A stretch of DNA of 64,000 nt from Pseudomonas graminis (GCF_001705435.1 NZ_MDEN01000068.1:124001-188000), one strand, 5' to 3'. Counted from the first letter of the stretch, positions 9,022 through 17,844 are shown. Numbers and translations: made by a program. The notes: generated from the letters alone by a model not told the origin.

Positions 9022-12000
9022 ACCTGCGGCCCTGCCTGTGACGCGGGCGCTTTCCCGCGATAAGCCACCAGCGCCTGCTCCAGCGCGCCCATCGCCGCAT
9101 TGAGTGCAGACTGCCGCTCGCCGACAATGGCCTCCGGCGCGTCGGCCTCGCAGGCCGCTTCCAGCGCTTCGCAGCCTTGAATGACCGCGGTTGCCGAAAT
9201 GATGTTCGCGGCGCCGCGCACCTTGTGGCCGATGTCTTTCAGCTGGTTCGGCAGCGTGGTCGCGTTCAGCTCGGCGCGGTCCTGACGCATGCTGGCGATG
9301 AGCTGATCCAGTAGTCGCTCATTCATGTCGACCCTGCCACCGGTCAACGCTTCGATGGTGTGCGGGTCGAACACAGCTTGGGGCGGCTGAGCGGGCAGGG
9401 CCGGGAGCGTGCCCGGCGCAGACGAAGGCCGCAGCGGCATGACCTTGCGCAGGCGGTCGTTCAGCGCGGTCAGGCTGATGGGTTTGAACAGGCAGTCATC
9501 CATCCCGGCATCACGGCAGCGTTGCTTTTCCTCAGGCTGCGCATTGGCGGTGTAGCCCAGCACGGTGCAGCGCGGACGCGCCTCGGTTTGCTCCAGCTGA
9601 CGGATGGCCCGGGTGAGGTCGTAGCCGTTCATGACCGGCATGTTGCAGTCGGCGATCACCAGATCAAAACGTTCTGCACGCCAGCGTTCCAGCGCTTCGG
9701 CACCCTGAAGCGCCATGTCGCAGCGGTGCCCGAGGAAGCACAGTTGCTCGAACAGCAACAGACGGTTCGCCGGGTGGTCGTCGACGATCAGAACATGCAG
9801 CTGTCCCGAGGCATGGGTGACCGCTTCACGGGCGATGCTTTTCGCCTCCAGCGGCTCCAGGGTGGTGAACTCGAAGGTCATTTCGATGCGCGTGCCATCC
9901 CCGGGGCGGCTGCTCAGCGTCAGCTTCCCGCCCATCATTTCGCACAGGCTGCGACAGATCACCAGACCCAGGCCGGCGCCGGTGCGCGCCAGTTGCCCGG
10001 ATTGATCGACCTGAGAGAAGGGCGCAAACAGCCGCTGCTGGTCCTGCTCGGTGATGCCGATGCCGCTGTCGTGAATCACCACTTGCACGCGCATTTGCTG
10101 GGGGCTGCGGCCGGCTTCGGTCTGCAGGGTGATCTTGACCTGACCCATTTCGGTGAACTTGATGGCGTTGCTGATGAGATTGGAGAGGATCTGCTTGAAG
10201 CGCAGCGGGTCGATCAGCACATCGGTGTTGGTCCGCGCGTCCAGATCCAGGGCCAGGGTGAGGCTTTTCTGCCGGGCCAGACCGTCGAACACCCGCACCA
10301 CGGATTCGACCAGCTGGCGCAGGTTGGCGCGCTCGGGGCTCAGGCTCAGTCGCCCCGACTCGATGCGCGCGATGTCGAGGATATCGCCGATCAGTTCGAG
10401 CAAATCCTTCGCCGAGCTGTAGGCCACTTCGATGGCCGGTCGGTCGAGATGGCCGTGGTCGGCACGCTTCAGGGCCAGCTCGAGCATGCCGATGACGGCG
10501 TTCATGGGCGTGCGGATCTCATGGCTCATGGTTGCCAGGAAGGTGCTTTTGGCGCGGTTGGCATCGTCCGCCAGGTCCTTGGCCGTCTGCAGTTGCTCGA
10601 TCAGTTGCCGCCGTTCGCTGATGTCGATCCAGCCGCCGATGATGCCTTGCACTTTGCCGAGGGAATCGCGGAACGGCAGGATCCAGTGGTAGATCGTCAG
10701 CTCGCGGCCGCCGATGTGCAGCGAGCGGTCGAGAATCAAGGGCTCGTTGTCGGCCATGACGCGCTTGTAATCCTCGACGTAACCCTGGGCCTCTTCGGTG
10801 TTGCTCAGTACACCGTCCAGGATGCTTTTGCCGATCACGTCCTCGCGCCGCTCGGCAAAGGCGGCGAGGTAGCTTTCGTTGCACATTTTCAGCAGGCCGT
10901 CGCGGTCGCGGACATAGATGGGATGAGGCGTGCCGTTGAGCAGCGCGCTCATGAATTCGAACTGATCGTTGAGCGCCCGCTCGGCGCGTTCGCGCTGTTT
11001 TATCTGCCGGCGCATCCAGGCATTCCAGGCCAGCGAGCCGAGCAGCAACAGGCTGGCGCCGCCGATGATCTGATAGATCAACAGCTCATAGTCGTGCCAC
11101 GCGCCGCTGCTCGGCGGCGTATACGTGCGCCAGCGATTGTTGATCGCGGCCAGGTCTTCCGGGGCGATGCTCGACAGCGCCTTGTCGAGAATCGAGGTCA
11201 GTTCGGTCGCATTGCGTGACGTGGCCATGGCAATGCGCGCCGGTTCCTGCCCGACGGTCACGCGCATCTGCAACGTGTCGTTCAACGCCCGGGAGGAGAG
11301 GAAATAACTGGCGCTGAACAGCGACGTGATGGCGCCCTCGGTACGGCCGTGGGCCAGCAGGTCCAGGGCTTGCGCCGGGTTGTCGACCTCCACCGGATAA
11401 ATGCCCGGGTGCTGGTCGCGCAGGAAAGGCAGGATCGGGCTGCTGAGGGCCAGCGCCACCCGCTTGCCGTCCAGTTGATCGAGATTGGAGGGCGCCGAGG
11501 TTTCCTTGCGGGTGACCAGCACGAACACGTTATCCATGTACGGCCGGCTGAAATTGAAGCGGTTCTGGCGCTCTTCGCTGGGAATCATCGCGCCAATCAG
11601 GTCGGCCTGGCCCTGGCTCAACTGGTTGGTCATGTCGTTCATGCTGGCGGCATGGCTGACCTTGAAGGTGAGCCCGGTGCGCAGGCGGATGAGTTCGAGC
11701 AAGTCGGCGGTGACGCCGCTGAAATTGCCGGCTGCATCAAAAAACGTCAGCGGCGCGTAAGCCTCGTTGAACACCACGCGAACGGTCGGATGCTGAGCGA
11801 TCCAGCGTTCTTCCCGTTGATTGAGCTGCAGCTTCTGGTCGGTGAGCATCAGATCGCTGCCTGCGCCCCAGCGTTTGGAAATGGCGATGCGCTCTTCCAC
11901 CGGAATGCCTTTGATGATCCGATTGACGATGTCCAGCAGTATCGGGTTTGAAGCCTGCACGGCGAAGCTGAAACCGTTTGCCTCGTGCTTGCCGAAATTG

Positions 12001-12695
12001 GCCATCTGCACGTTGTTCAGATAGCCCTTGTTGATCACGTAGTGGGTGGAGATGGTGTCGCCCAGAAACACGTCGGCCTGATTGAAGGCCACGGCGTTGA
12101 TCGCGCTCTGGAAGGAGGGGAAGGTCTGCAGGCGCGCCTTGGGATACAGCGCGGCGATTTCGTCGGGCGGCAGGTAGTGATAAACCATGCTCAGGCGCAA
12201 ACCGTTGAGGTCGCCGCTCAGGGGCCGGGCCTCGCCGGCGCGGGTCACCAGGACGGGCTGATCCACGGCGTAGGGCGTAGACAGTACGATCCCGCGCGAC
12301 GCCGCTTCGTAGCCATTGGCGCTGCCCAGCAGATCGATTTCGCCCTTGCTCAGCGCCTGAACCGCCTCGTCGCGGCTGGCGAAACGCAGGACCTTGACCG
12401 GCAGGTCGAGCACGCGTCCGAGAATGCCGATGTAGTCGGCGGTAAAGCCTTCGTAGTCGTGCCCGGTCAGGGTCATGTCGAAAGGCGGATAGTCCGGCGC
12501 GGAGGTGCCGACCACGAGCTCGCGCTTGTTGCGCACCCATTGCCACTGGGCGCGCTCCAGCGTCACGTCCATGTGCGCAGGGTTGGAGCGGCTCAGCAGC
12601 GTGTAGCGTTCCGGCGCCAGGGGTTCTGCCTGGCTATCGAAGCTCAGGCAGACAATCACGGCTGCTATCCAATAGTCCTTTAACGCCTTTGGCAT
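9018..12695 (-). CDS. BvgS/EvgS/RocS1-type unorthodox sensor histidine kinase
   Basis: 1225-residue inner-membrane phosphorelay kinase. Order: signal-anchor; two periplasmic Venus-flytrap (SBP type 3) domains at about 30-270 and 290-515; one membrane helix near 550; PAS at about 585-700; HisKA with the phospho-acceptor in MSHEIRTPMN; HATPase with GAGLGLVICR; a receiver with IVDDHPANR and the aspartate in IADCNMPVMNG; and a C-terminal HPt domain with GHKVRGAANI. The two-flytrap layout is that of BvgS, EvgS and P. aeruginosa RocS1. A GTG at 12707 overlaps the regulator stop, but the ATG at 12695 has a GAGAG element at better spacing. It shares an operon with the regulator at 12704-13330 and the acetyltransferase. 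The ligand is unknown. Confidence 0.93.
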   Translation of the reverse strand: MPKALKDYWIAAVIVCLSFDSQAEPLAPERYTLLSRSNPAHMDVTLERAQWQWVRNKRELVVGTSAPDYPPFDMTLTGHDYEGFTADYIGILGRVLDLPVKVLRFASRDEAVQALSKGEIDLLGSANGYEAASRGIVLSTPYAVDQPVLVTRAGEARPLSGDLNGLRLSMVYHYLPPDEIAALYPKARLQTFPSFQSAINAVAFNQADVFLGDTISTHYVINKGYLNNVQMANFGKHEANGFSFAVQASNPILLDIVNRIIKGIPVEERIAISKRWGAGSDLMLTDQKLQLNQREERWIAQHPTVRVVFNEAYAPLTFFDAAGNFSGVTADLLELIRLRTGLTFKVSHAASMNDMTNQLSQGQADLIGAMIPSEERQNRFNFSRPYMDNVFVLVTRKETSAPSNLDQLDGKRVALALSSPILPFLRDQHPGIYPVEVDNPAQALDLLAHGRTEGAITSLFSASYFLSSRALNDTLQMRVTVGQEPARIAMATSRNATELTSILDKALSSIAPEDLAAINNRWRTYTPPSSGAWHDYELLIYQIIGGASLLLLGSLAWNAWMRRQIKQRERAERALNDQFEFMSALLNGTPHPIYVRDRDGLLKMCNESYLAAFAERREDVIGKSILDGVLSNTEEAQGYVEDYKRVMADNEPLILDRSLHIGGRELTIYHWILPFRDSLGKVQGIIGGWIDISERRQLIEQLQTAKDLADDANRAKSTFLATMSHEIRTPMNAVIGMLELALKRADHGHLDRPAIEVAYSSAKDLLELIGDILDIARIESGRLSLSPERANLRQLVESVVRVFDGLARQKSLTLALDLDARTNTDVLIDPLRFKQILSNLISNAIKFTEMGQVKITLQTEAGRSPQQMRVQVVIHDSGIGITEQDQQRLFAPFSQVDQSGQLARTGAGLGLVICRSLCEMMGGKLTLSSRPGDGTRIEMTFEFTTLEPLEAKSIAREAVTHASGQLHVLIVDDHPANRLLLFEQLCFLGHRCDMALQGAEALERWRAERFDLVIADCNMPVMNGYDLTRAIRQLEQTEARPRCTVLGYTANAQPEEKQRCRDAGMDDCLFKPISLTALNDRLRKVMPLRPSSAPGTLPALPAQPPQAVFDPHTIEALTGGRVDMNERLLDQLIASMRQDRAELNATTLPNQLKDIGHKVRGAANIISATAVIQGCEALEAACEADAPEAIVGERQSALNAAMGALEQALVAYRGKAPASQAGPQV

Positions 12696-12703
12696 CCTGT
12701 CTC

Positions 12704-13330
12704 TCACACTAGCGAATTACGTTTTGCCATCTCGATAAGTTCTACCAGAGTCTTGGCCTTGAGTTTTTGCATCAATCGGGTTTTGTAAGTGCTGACCGTT
12801 TTGTTGCTGAGGAACATGCCTTTGGCGATTTCCTTGTTTGTCCGCCCTTGGGCAAACAGTTGCAACACCATCAGTTCACGGTCATTGACGAGTTTGAAGC
12901 GCTCAAGCTCGTTGGGGTCACCCTCTTTTTTGATTGATGCGGCAAGGGCCTGACTGGGAAAGTAATTGTAGCCGGATAATACCGCTTTGACCGAACTGAC
13001 AAGTTCGCTGAGGTCTTCCTGCTTGCAGACATATCCCGAAGCGCCCGACTGCATGCACCGGATGGCGAACAGGCTCGGCGCCTGAGCAGTGAGTACGAGA
13101 ATTTTCGAGGGCAGGTTCATGGCGTTGAAGCGGGCGAGGACTTCGAGCCCGTCCAGCTTGGGGATGCTGATGTCCAGGATGATGAGATCGGGCATGCATT
13201 CACGGACCATCTGCATGGCGTCGACACCGTTGTCGGTCTCTCCGACCACCTCGTAATTCTCGTTTTCCAGAAGCATACGTATGGCCATTCGTATGACCGG
13301 GTGGTCGTCGATAATAAAAATAGAGTTCAT
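12704..13330 (-). CDS. LuxR-type response regulator (BvgA/EvgA/RocA1-like)
   Basis: 208 residues: a receiver domain with acidic pocket IIDDHPV, phospho-Asp53 in ILDISIPKLDG and a conserved Lys near 104, joined to a LuxR/NarL helix-turn-helix (ELMVLQLFAQGRTNKEIAKGMFLSNKTVSTYKTRLMQKL). The overall layout fits BvgA, EvgA and RocA1, the usual partners of two-flytrap kinases. It is the first gene of the unit; the kinase starts only 8 bases after its stop. The ATG at 13330 is used; two further codons upstream give an alternative ATG. A perfect BvgA-like palindrome about 90 bp upstream suggests autoregulation. Confidence 0.92.
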   Translation of the reverse strand: MNSIFIIDDHPVIRMAIRMLLENENYEVVGETDNGVDAMQMVRECMPDLIILDISIPKLDGLEVLARFNAMNLPSKILVLTAQAPSLFAIRCMQSGASGYVCKQEDLSELVSSVKAVLSGYNYFPSQALAASIKKEGDPNELERFKLVNDRELMVLQLFAQGRTNKEIAKGMFLSNKTVSTYKTRLMQKLKAKTLVELIEMAKRNSLV

Positions 13331-13693
13331 GATCAATCCATAACGGGTGGCAAGAAAGCGCGCACCTTATCCCAGATGTTCAGAGGCGCACACGAAGAGA
13401 TCATGCCCGAAGCGCTATATAGGAATGTTCCTACAGAAATAAGCGTATGTGCGTACGTGGATACACGCAGCGGTCATGAATGTTTAATACGTAACAGCAT
13501 TTACCATCAATCGATATGCATTTAAGTGCGCGCGTTTATTGCGAATCGGAATAACCCTACATAATCCCGAAACTTTGCCTACCTGCTTAAACATGTCGGT
13601 TCAACGATATCAACGGCGCTTTGGCAATAGGCGCTGGGCAGCGGTCTGCATTCTTGCCCGATATATCCAAAAAAGGCTGCCATGCAGGCAACC
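13331..13693. other. non-coding promoter region between regulator and stand-alone receiver
   Basis: No convincing gene is seen on either strand in this stretch, which is A+T-richer than its surroundings. It holds the TAGGAATGTTCCTA palindrome and presumably the promoter of the regulator/kinase operon, read leftward. Confidence 0.6.
13420..13433. promoter_or_regulatory. perfect 14-bp palindrome, candidate response-regulator binding site
   Basis: TAGGAATGTTCCTA is fully self-complementary. Two TTCCTA-type half sites facing each other match the heptad inverted repeat (TTTCCTA and complement) known for BvgA. It lies 90 bp before the start of the BvgA-like regulator at 12704-13330, so an autoregulatory site is inferred. 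Confidence 0.5.
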
Positions 13694-14083
13694 TTAAGCG
13701 GGTGCGGACAGCAGGCTGATCAGCTCGAGGGTGTTAAGCGGCTTACTCAGGCACCCCAGCAGTGGCAGGCCCAGCGCCCTGGCCTCGGACTCAAGGTTCG
13801 CCAGCGGATCCGCGTCCAGGCCGCTGAGCAGCACGGCGCGCTGGACCAACCCGCGCTGGTTCGCCGTCTGAATCAGCTCCAGGCCACACATGCCTGGCAG
13901 ACGCTGGTCACAGAGCAGCAGGTCATAGGGCTCGGCGCTGCGCTCCATGGCGCCGAGTGCTTCGCTGGCATTGAGCGCTGGCGTGACACGGTACAGGCCG
14001 TGGTTGTTCAGCAGAATCTGCAAGGCAATCAACTGAAACGGATGATCCTCAACCAACAGGATTCGGAAATCTTTCGTGAACAT
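13694..14083 (-). CDS. stand-alone receiver domain protein, RocR receiver-like
   Basis: 129 residues, receiver domain only: acidic pocket Glu12-Asp13 in LLVEDHPFQ, phospho-acceptor Asp59 in LLCDQRLPGM, a Ser near 87 and Lys114 in LSKPL. From memory, the spacing and the PFQ, LCD, GM-GL, DP and LGLxxLGxLxKP signatures resemble the receiver half of P. aeruginosa RocR, the EAL-domain partner of RocS1/RocA1. Here the protein stops right after the receiver and has no EAL domain. The neighbouring RocS1/RocA1-like genes support the link. It could act as a phosphate sink or binding partner. The RocR relationship is an inference to be tested by a search. Confidence 0.82.
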   Translation of the reverse strand: MFTKDFRILLVEDHPFQLIALQILLNNHGLYRVTPALNASEALGAMERSAEPYDLLLCDQRLPGMCGLELIQTANQRGLVQRAVLLSGLDADPLANLESEARALGLPLLGCLSKPLNTLELISLLSAPA

Positions 14084-14260
14084 CGGCGGTTCCAGACGTA
14101 GGGGAAATGAGCGCCGCCGTTTGAAGGCGGGCCGGCGGCGCGCTCGCAGGGCGGGCGGTGTCTTCGGGAGGTAATGGGTCGGGTTGTCCCAAGGCTCGGA
14201 ATGGCGCGGATTATTCGGCAGCGATGTATGACCAGCGATAAGGGCATTCCGACGGTTGCG

Positions 14261-14274
14261 TAGGAAATGTCCGA
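14261..14274. promoter_or_regulatory. possible second, degenerate copy of the TAGGAA-type site
   Basis: TAGGAAATGTCCGA matches 10 of 14 positions of the palindrome at 13420-13433, with one intact half site. It lies about 180 bp before the start of the stand-alone receiver gene (13694-14083), read leftward. Weak on its own; of interest because it recurs in the same locus. Confidence 0.25.
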
Positions 14275-14308
14275 AGTTGCTGTTGGATTGACTGAAGCAC
14301 CAACGAGA

Positions 14309-14340
14309 AAAGCCCGAATACCGGTTCGTATTCGGGCTTT
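14309..14340 (-). terminator. terminator downstream of dgt
   Basis: A 12-bp perfect stem, 14309-14320 with 14329-14340 (AAAGCCCGAATA and its complement), has an 8-base loop. Read on the minus strand it follows the dgt stop at 14382 and continues into TTTTCTCG. Confidence 0.8.
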
Positions 14341-14381
14341 GGCAAGCGTCCTCGGAAGGGCGCCACGGCTGGCGGGCAGCC

Positions 14382-15713
14382 CTAGGCGGGGTTGGAGTGG
14401 CCGGTCATCTCACGGGCCATTTCGCTGGCGTAGCTGTCGGTCATGCCGGCGATGAAGTCGATGACCCTGAGAAACGACGTGTGCAACGGCCAGCTCGGGT
14501 CGGGCGCATTATTGCCCAGCAGATCGAGAATGCGCCGGCTCTTGAACGACGGCTCATGCCCGCCGAACTGTTCCAGCGCCGCGCCGCAGAAGGCGTTCAG
14601 CAGGATCTCCAGCGTGGTGTAGGCGCCGATTTCGTGCAGCGTCTTGCGCTTGTCCTGGAAGATCTTCTTGCGCGCCATGTCCTTGGCGTTGAGCACGCAG
14701 CGCTTGGCCGGCCCGTGCATGTGTTCGACCAGATCACCCTGCAGCGTGCCGGCCAGCAGTGCGTCCTGCTGTTCGACGAACGCGCGGGCGGCGGCGTTGG
14801 TCAGGTGCTCGATGGCCTTGCCGCGCAGAATCGCCAGCTTGCGACGACGGGAGTCCTTGGGGCCCAACTGGCGGTAGGTTTCCGGCAGGTCATCGCCCAC
14901 CAGGCCCAACAACAGCGACTCCACTTCGTCGTAGGTGAGCAACTCCATTTCCAGGCCGTCTTCGAGATCGATCAGCGCGTAGCAGATGTCGTCGGCGGCC
15001 TCCATCAGGTACACCAGCGGATGCCGGGCCCAGCGTTGATCCTCGATCTGCGGCAGACCGAGCTTGCCGGCGATTTGCTCGAGGATCGGCAGCTCGCTCT
15101 GGTAGCAGCCGAATTTGTGTTTCTTGTAGCCCAGCGAGTCGGCGTGACGCGCCGTCCACGGGTATTTCAGGTAGGTGCCGAGGGTCGCGTAGGTCAGCCG
15201 CGTGCCGCCCTCGAACTGGTGGTACTCCAGCTGAGTCAGGACGCGAAAACCCTGGGCATTGCCTTCGAAATTGAGAAAGTCATTGCGCTCGACTTCGCTC
15301 ATCGCGTCGAGCCAGCCGCGGCCGGCGGCCTGTTTGAACCAGTTGCGAATGGCGTCTTCGCCAGAGTGGCCGAACGGCGGGTTACCGATGTCGTGCGCCA
15401 GACAGGCCGATTGCACGACCATGCCTAGATCGCTGGGGTCACACCAGTCGGGCAGGGCGCTGCGCAGGGTTTCGCCGACGCGCATGCCCAGCGAGCGGCC
15501 GACGCAGCTGACCTCCAGCGAATGGGTCAGGCGCGTGTGAATGTGGTCGTTGCTGGTGACCGGGTGAACCTGGGTCTTGCGGCCTAGACGGCGAAAGGCA
15601 CCGGAGAAAATAATGCGGTCGTGATCCTTGTGGAACGGACTGCGGCCCAGTTCCTCAGGGCTGTGCAGGGTTTTGCCAAGGCGCTCGCGGGTGAGCAGGG
15701 TTTGCCAATCCAA
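14382..15713 (-). CDS. dgt: deoxyguanosinetriphosphate triphosphohydrolase
   Basis: 443-residue HD-domain dNTPase that cleaves dGTP to deoxyguanosine and tripolyphosphate in the cytosol. The N-terminus has FSGAFRRLGRKTQVHP and HTRLTHSLEVSCVGRSLG (first metal His), then CLAHDIGNPPFGHSGEDAI with the HD pair, and LMEAADDICYALIDLEDG further on. These are the diagnostic motifs of the Dgt family, and the length fits the short dGTPase type. It is a single gene with its own terminator. Upstream on the same strand lies the EAL gene, separated by about 95 bases. Confidence 0.94.
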   Translation of the reverse strand: MDWQTLLTRERLGKTLHSPEELGRSPFHKDHDRIIFSGAFRRLGRKTQVHPVTSNDHIHTRLTHSLEVSCVGRSLGMRVGETLRSALPDWCDPSDLGMVVQSACLAHDIGNPPFGHSGEDAIRNWFKQAAGRGWLDAMSEVERNDFLNFEGNAQGFRVLTQLEYHQFEGGTRLTYATLGTYLKYPWTARHADSLGYKKHKFGCYQSELPILEQIAGKLGLPQIEDQRWARHPLVYLMEAADDICYALIDLEDGLEMELLTYDEVESLLLGLVGDDLPETYRQLGPKDSRRRKLAILRGKAIEHLTNAAARAFVEQQDALLAGTLQGDLVEHMHGPAKRCVLNAKDMARKKIFQDKRKTLHEIGAYTTLEILLNAFCGAALEQFGGHEPSFKSRRILDLLGNNAPDPSWPLHTSFLRVIDFIAGMTDSYASEMAREMTGHSNPA

Positions 15714-15808
15714 GGCCGGTACTCCGTCGGGTGATTACCGCGCTAGCTTCCCGGTTCGCCCCGCACGCTGCAAGCACAAGATCGCCGATGCGGCGTCAAG
15801 AAGCGTCA

Positions 15809-16972
15809 TCAAAACCCTGCTGCGTCGACATCGATCAGCAACAGGCGCTCGCCGTTGTCGAAGAATTGTCCGGCCGTCAGGCAATACTGATTGCTGGTGG
15901 CGTCCCGGTAGGTGCTCGACAGTGTCAGGCGCCGCTCGTGCCAGCCCTCGGCGAGCAGGTGATAGAAATAGGGTCGCCACGACCAGTTATGGCCCAGATA
16001 CCGGGCGTCGGCGGTCCACGCGCCGTTGCGCCATTCCAGATTCGGCGTGAGCTGCGTGCCATGGCGGTCGCACTGGTAAAAGCGCAGCAGCCACGGGAAG
16101 TCAGTGACCTGGGGCAAATCACTCAGCGGCGCGTTGCCCTCGGCCCAGCTCTGCAGGCGGGACATCAACTGCGTGAGTTGGCGGCGCAGGGTCATCAGCC
16201 GTTCGCGCTCACCGACTTTCTTCATCACGTAACGATCACGCAGGGCGGCGAAGCGGTCGACAAATGCATTGGCATTAAAGAAATCCAGCTGCGCCGGGGC
16301 GAACAGATAGCCTTGGACGTAGCGCGAGCCGCATTCGAGGGCGAAGTCCAGCTCGGCTTCGGTCTCGACCCCTTCGGCGATGATCCAGCACCCGGTTTTC
16401 TCCGCCATCTGCGCGAGGGCCTTGACCACATCGCTGCTCGGGCCGCCCCGCGCTGCGGCCTGAAACAGGCGCATGTCGAGCTTGAGGATGTCGGGCTGCA
16501 ACGCCAGTACCCGGTCCAGCTGCGAATAGCCGGCGCCGAAATCATCGATGGCAATGCGCGCGCCGGCGTCGCGGTAGCGGGCGACCACCTCGTTCAGGCG
16601 CTGGCCATCGCCGCTCAATTCGGTGATTTCGAAAACGATCCGTTCCGCGGGAATGCCGTAGGTCTGCAGCTGCTTCAGGCTGGGCGGCGATTCGTCGGCG
16701 CGCAGGCGGCTGATCCAGCGCGGGGAGATGTTCAGGCTCAGGAACCAGTCGCTCGGCGCGTCGTGAAATCGGCTCAGGGCATTGTCGCGGACCTGCCGGT
16801 CCAGCCGACGCAATTGCACCGCCGGGCGCCGTGGGTCCGTGAACAGCGGGCCGACCGATTGCAGGCTGCCGTCTGCCTGGCGCAGACGGCCCAGGGCTTC
16901 TACGCCGGCGATGCGCCCGGTCGCGGTGTCGATGAACGGCTGGAAACAGGCGAGCGGTTGCCCATCGAACAC
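15809..16972 (-). CDS. EAL-domain c-di-GMP phosphodiesterase with C-terminal sensory domain
   Basis: 387 residues. The EAL domain at about 5-245 looks fully catalytic: EAL in GVEALGR (Glu25), the metal Asn in LSLNISP, Glu in FEITE, IDDFGAGYS, Lys in LKLDMRLF, AEGVET, and QGYLFA. The C-terminal 140 residues, with YQCDRHGTQLTPN, GHNWSWRPYFYHLL and LTLSSTYRDATSNQYCLTAG, look like the PAS/cache-like domain attached to YkuI-type EAL proteins (PF10388). It is soluble, with no membrane segment. The start is a GTG at 16972 with AAGGAGG just before it. It lies in the same neighbourhood as the RocS1-like system, but there is no evidence that it is part of it. Confidence 0.92.
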   Translation of the reverse strand: MFDGQPLACFQPFIDTATGRIAGVEALGRLRQADGSLQSVGPLFTDPRRPAVQLRRLDRQVRDNALSRFHDAPSDWFLSLNISPRWISRLRADESPPSLKQLQTYGIPAERIVFEITELSGDGQRLNEVVARYRDAGARIAIDDFGAGYSQLDRVLALQPDILKLDMRLFQAAARGGPSSDVVKALAQMAEKTGCWIIAEGVETEAELDFALECGSRYVQGYLFAPAQLDFFNANAFVDRFAALRDRYVMKKVGERERLMTLRRQLTQLMSRLQSWAEGNAPLSDLPQVTDFPWLLRFYQCDRHGTQLTPNLEWRNGAWTADARYLGHNWSWRPYFYHLLAEGWHERRLTLSSTYRDATSNQYCLTAGQFFDNGERLLLIDVDAAGF

Positions 16973-17114
16973 GGGGCCTCCTTAGTGGCGGTTGATCGGA
17001 GTGGTGTTGGCGACGGATTGGCTGAGTGTTCTCGTCTGACAAGCACCGTCACCTCACCCGATACGCGTATCGGGCAAGGCGGGGTTGCTTAGCAAGAATG
17101 CAGCCAGAAGGCTT

Positions 17115-17456
17115 TTAGCGACGGCGGGACGAGTTCTGCAGGGCCATCTTGATCAATGGCAACACGGTTGCGCTGAACTTGATCAGGCGGGTGACACTGC
17201 CGGTCTTTTTGCTGCGCGTGCCCTTGCCGGTGAGGAACCCGAGCAGGGTGACGGCACCGACGCCCCACAGCGGCCCATGCTTGATGCCGAGGGAGCCGGG
17301 GAGGTCGGAGGCCATGCCGCGCATGCGTTGCAAAGGGTGCATCAATCGCGAGGATTCCTGACGGATCTCCTGACGGTGCATTTCCATGCGCAGGCGGATC
17401 AGCGCCTTGCGCAGCTCGCGACGGTTATGGGTCTGGGGCAATTGAGGTGCGCTCAT
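17115..17456 (-). CDS. YqjK-like small protein, last gene of a yqjDEK-type operon
   Basis: 113 residues: an N-terminal basic helical part rich in Arg/Glu (RRELRKALIRLRMEMHRQEIRQESS), a weakly hydrophobic GPLWGVGAVTLLGFLTG segment, and a basic tail ending in SSRRR. Its ATG overlaps the stop of the holin-like gene in an ATGA. Position and character fit E. coli YqjK, third gene after yqjD and yqjE. Similarity to YqjK is judged on layout and not on clear sequence identity. The function is unknown. Confidence 0.65.
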   Translation of the reverse strand: MSAPQLPQTHNRRELRKALIRLRMEMHRQEIRQESSRLMHPLQRMRGMASDLPGSLGIKHGPLWGVGAVTLLGFLTGKGTRSKKTGSVTRLIKFSATVLPLIKMALQNSSRRR

Positions 17457-17839
17457 GGCATCAGTCGCTCGCGGTCGTTGGCCAGTTCTTCCAGGGTCGA
17501 ATGGAAGGGTGAAGACTCATCGAACACAGCCGCCTTCAGCCGCATGGCGCAGAACAATGCTGCCAGGGTGTATAGCCCGCACAGGCCGACGATCCCGTAA
17601 AGGCGATAGCTGTCCCAGACGAGAACCAGCAACAGCGCGGACAGGCCGATGAGCAGCAGCAACGCGAAAACCAGCGCCAGGCCTGCGAACAGCAACAGCC
17701 TGACCGTACGGGCTTTCTGTTCCTGAAGCTCGATGCCGAAGAGCTCGACATGGGTGTGCAGCAGCCCTAGAAAGGCCGCACCCAGCCGTCGTGGCGAAGA
17801 GGATTGATCGGTCCCGGTTGGACCTGTCGGCTGCGTCAT
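17453..17839 (-). CDS. YqjE-type membrane protein (phage holin superfamily fold)
   Basis: 128 residues from the ATG at 17839. It has two strong membrane helices: LLLFAGLALVFALLLLIGLSALLLVLVW, and VGLCGLYTLAALFCAMRLKAAV. The preceding amphipathic GLLHTHVELFGIELQEQKAR segment is typical of the YqjE/Phage_holin_3_6 family. It is read between a DUF883 protein (6-base gap) and a YqjK-like protein (4-base overlap), the same order as E. coli yqjD-yqjE-yqjK. It is probably an inner-membrane partner of the DUF883 protein; the holin name reflects only the fold family. Confidence 0.8.
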   Translation of the reverse strand: MTQPTGPTGTDQSSSPRRLGAAFLGLLHTHVELFGIELQEQKARTVRLLLFAGLALVFALLLLIGLSALLLVLVWDSYRLYGIVGLCGLYTLAALFCAMRLKAAVFDESSPFHSTLEELANDRERLMP

Positions 17840-17844
17840 GGCCG

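Noticed and set aside
9360..11219. 619-codon plus-strand frame opposite the sensor kinase
   Set aside because: Antisense shadow: repeated HH, GQ and AQ runs, no motif, no ribosome site; the minus-strand kinase domains explain the region.
15809..16972. EAL protein as the detached half of the truncated RocR
   Set aside because: It carries a YkuI-type C-terminal sensory domain and starts with its own N-terminal EAL sequence, and dgt lies between; nothing in the sequence shows that it once was fused to the receiver.
17453..17839. Phage holin, suggesting a prophage lysis cassette
   Set aside because: The neighbours are DUF883 and a YqjK-like gene, the chromosomal yqjDEK arrangement; no endolysin or phage gene is near.
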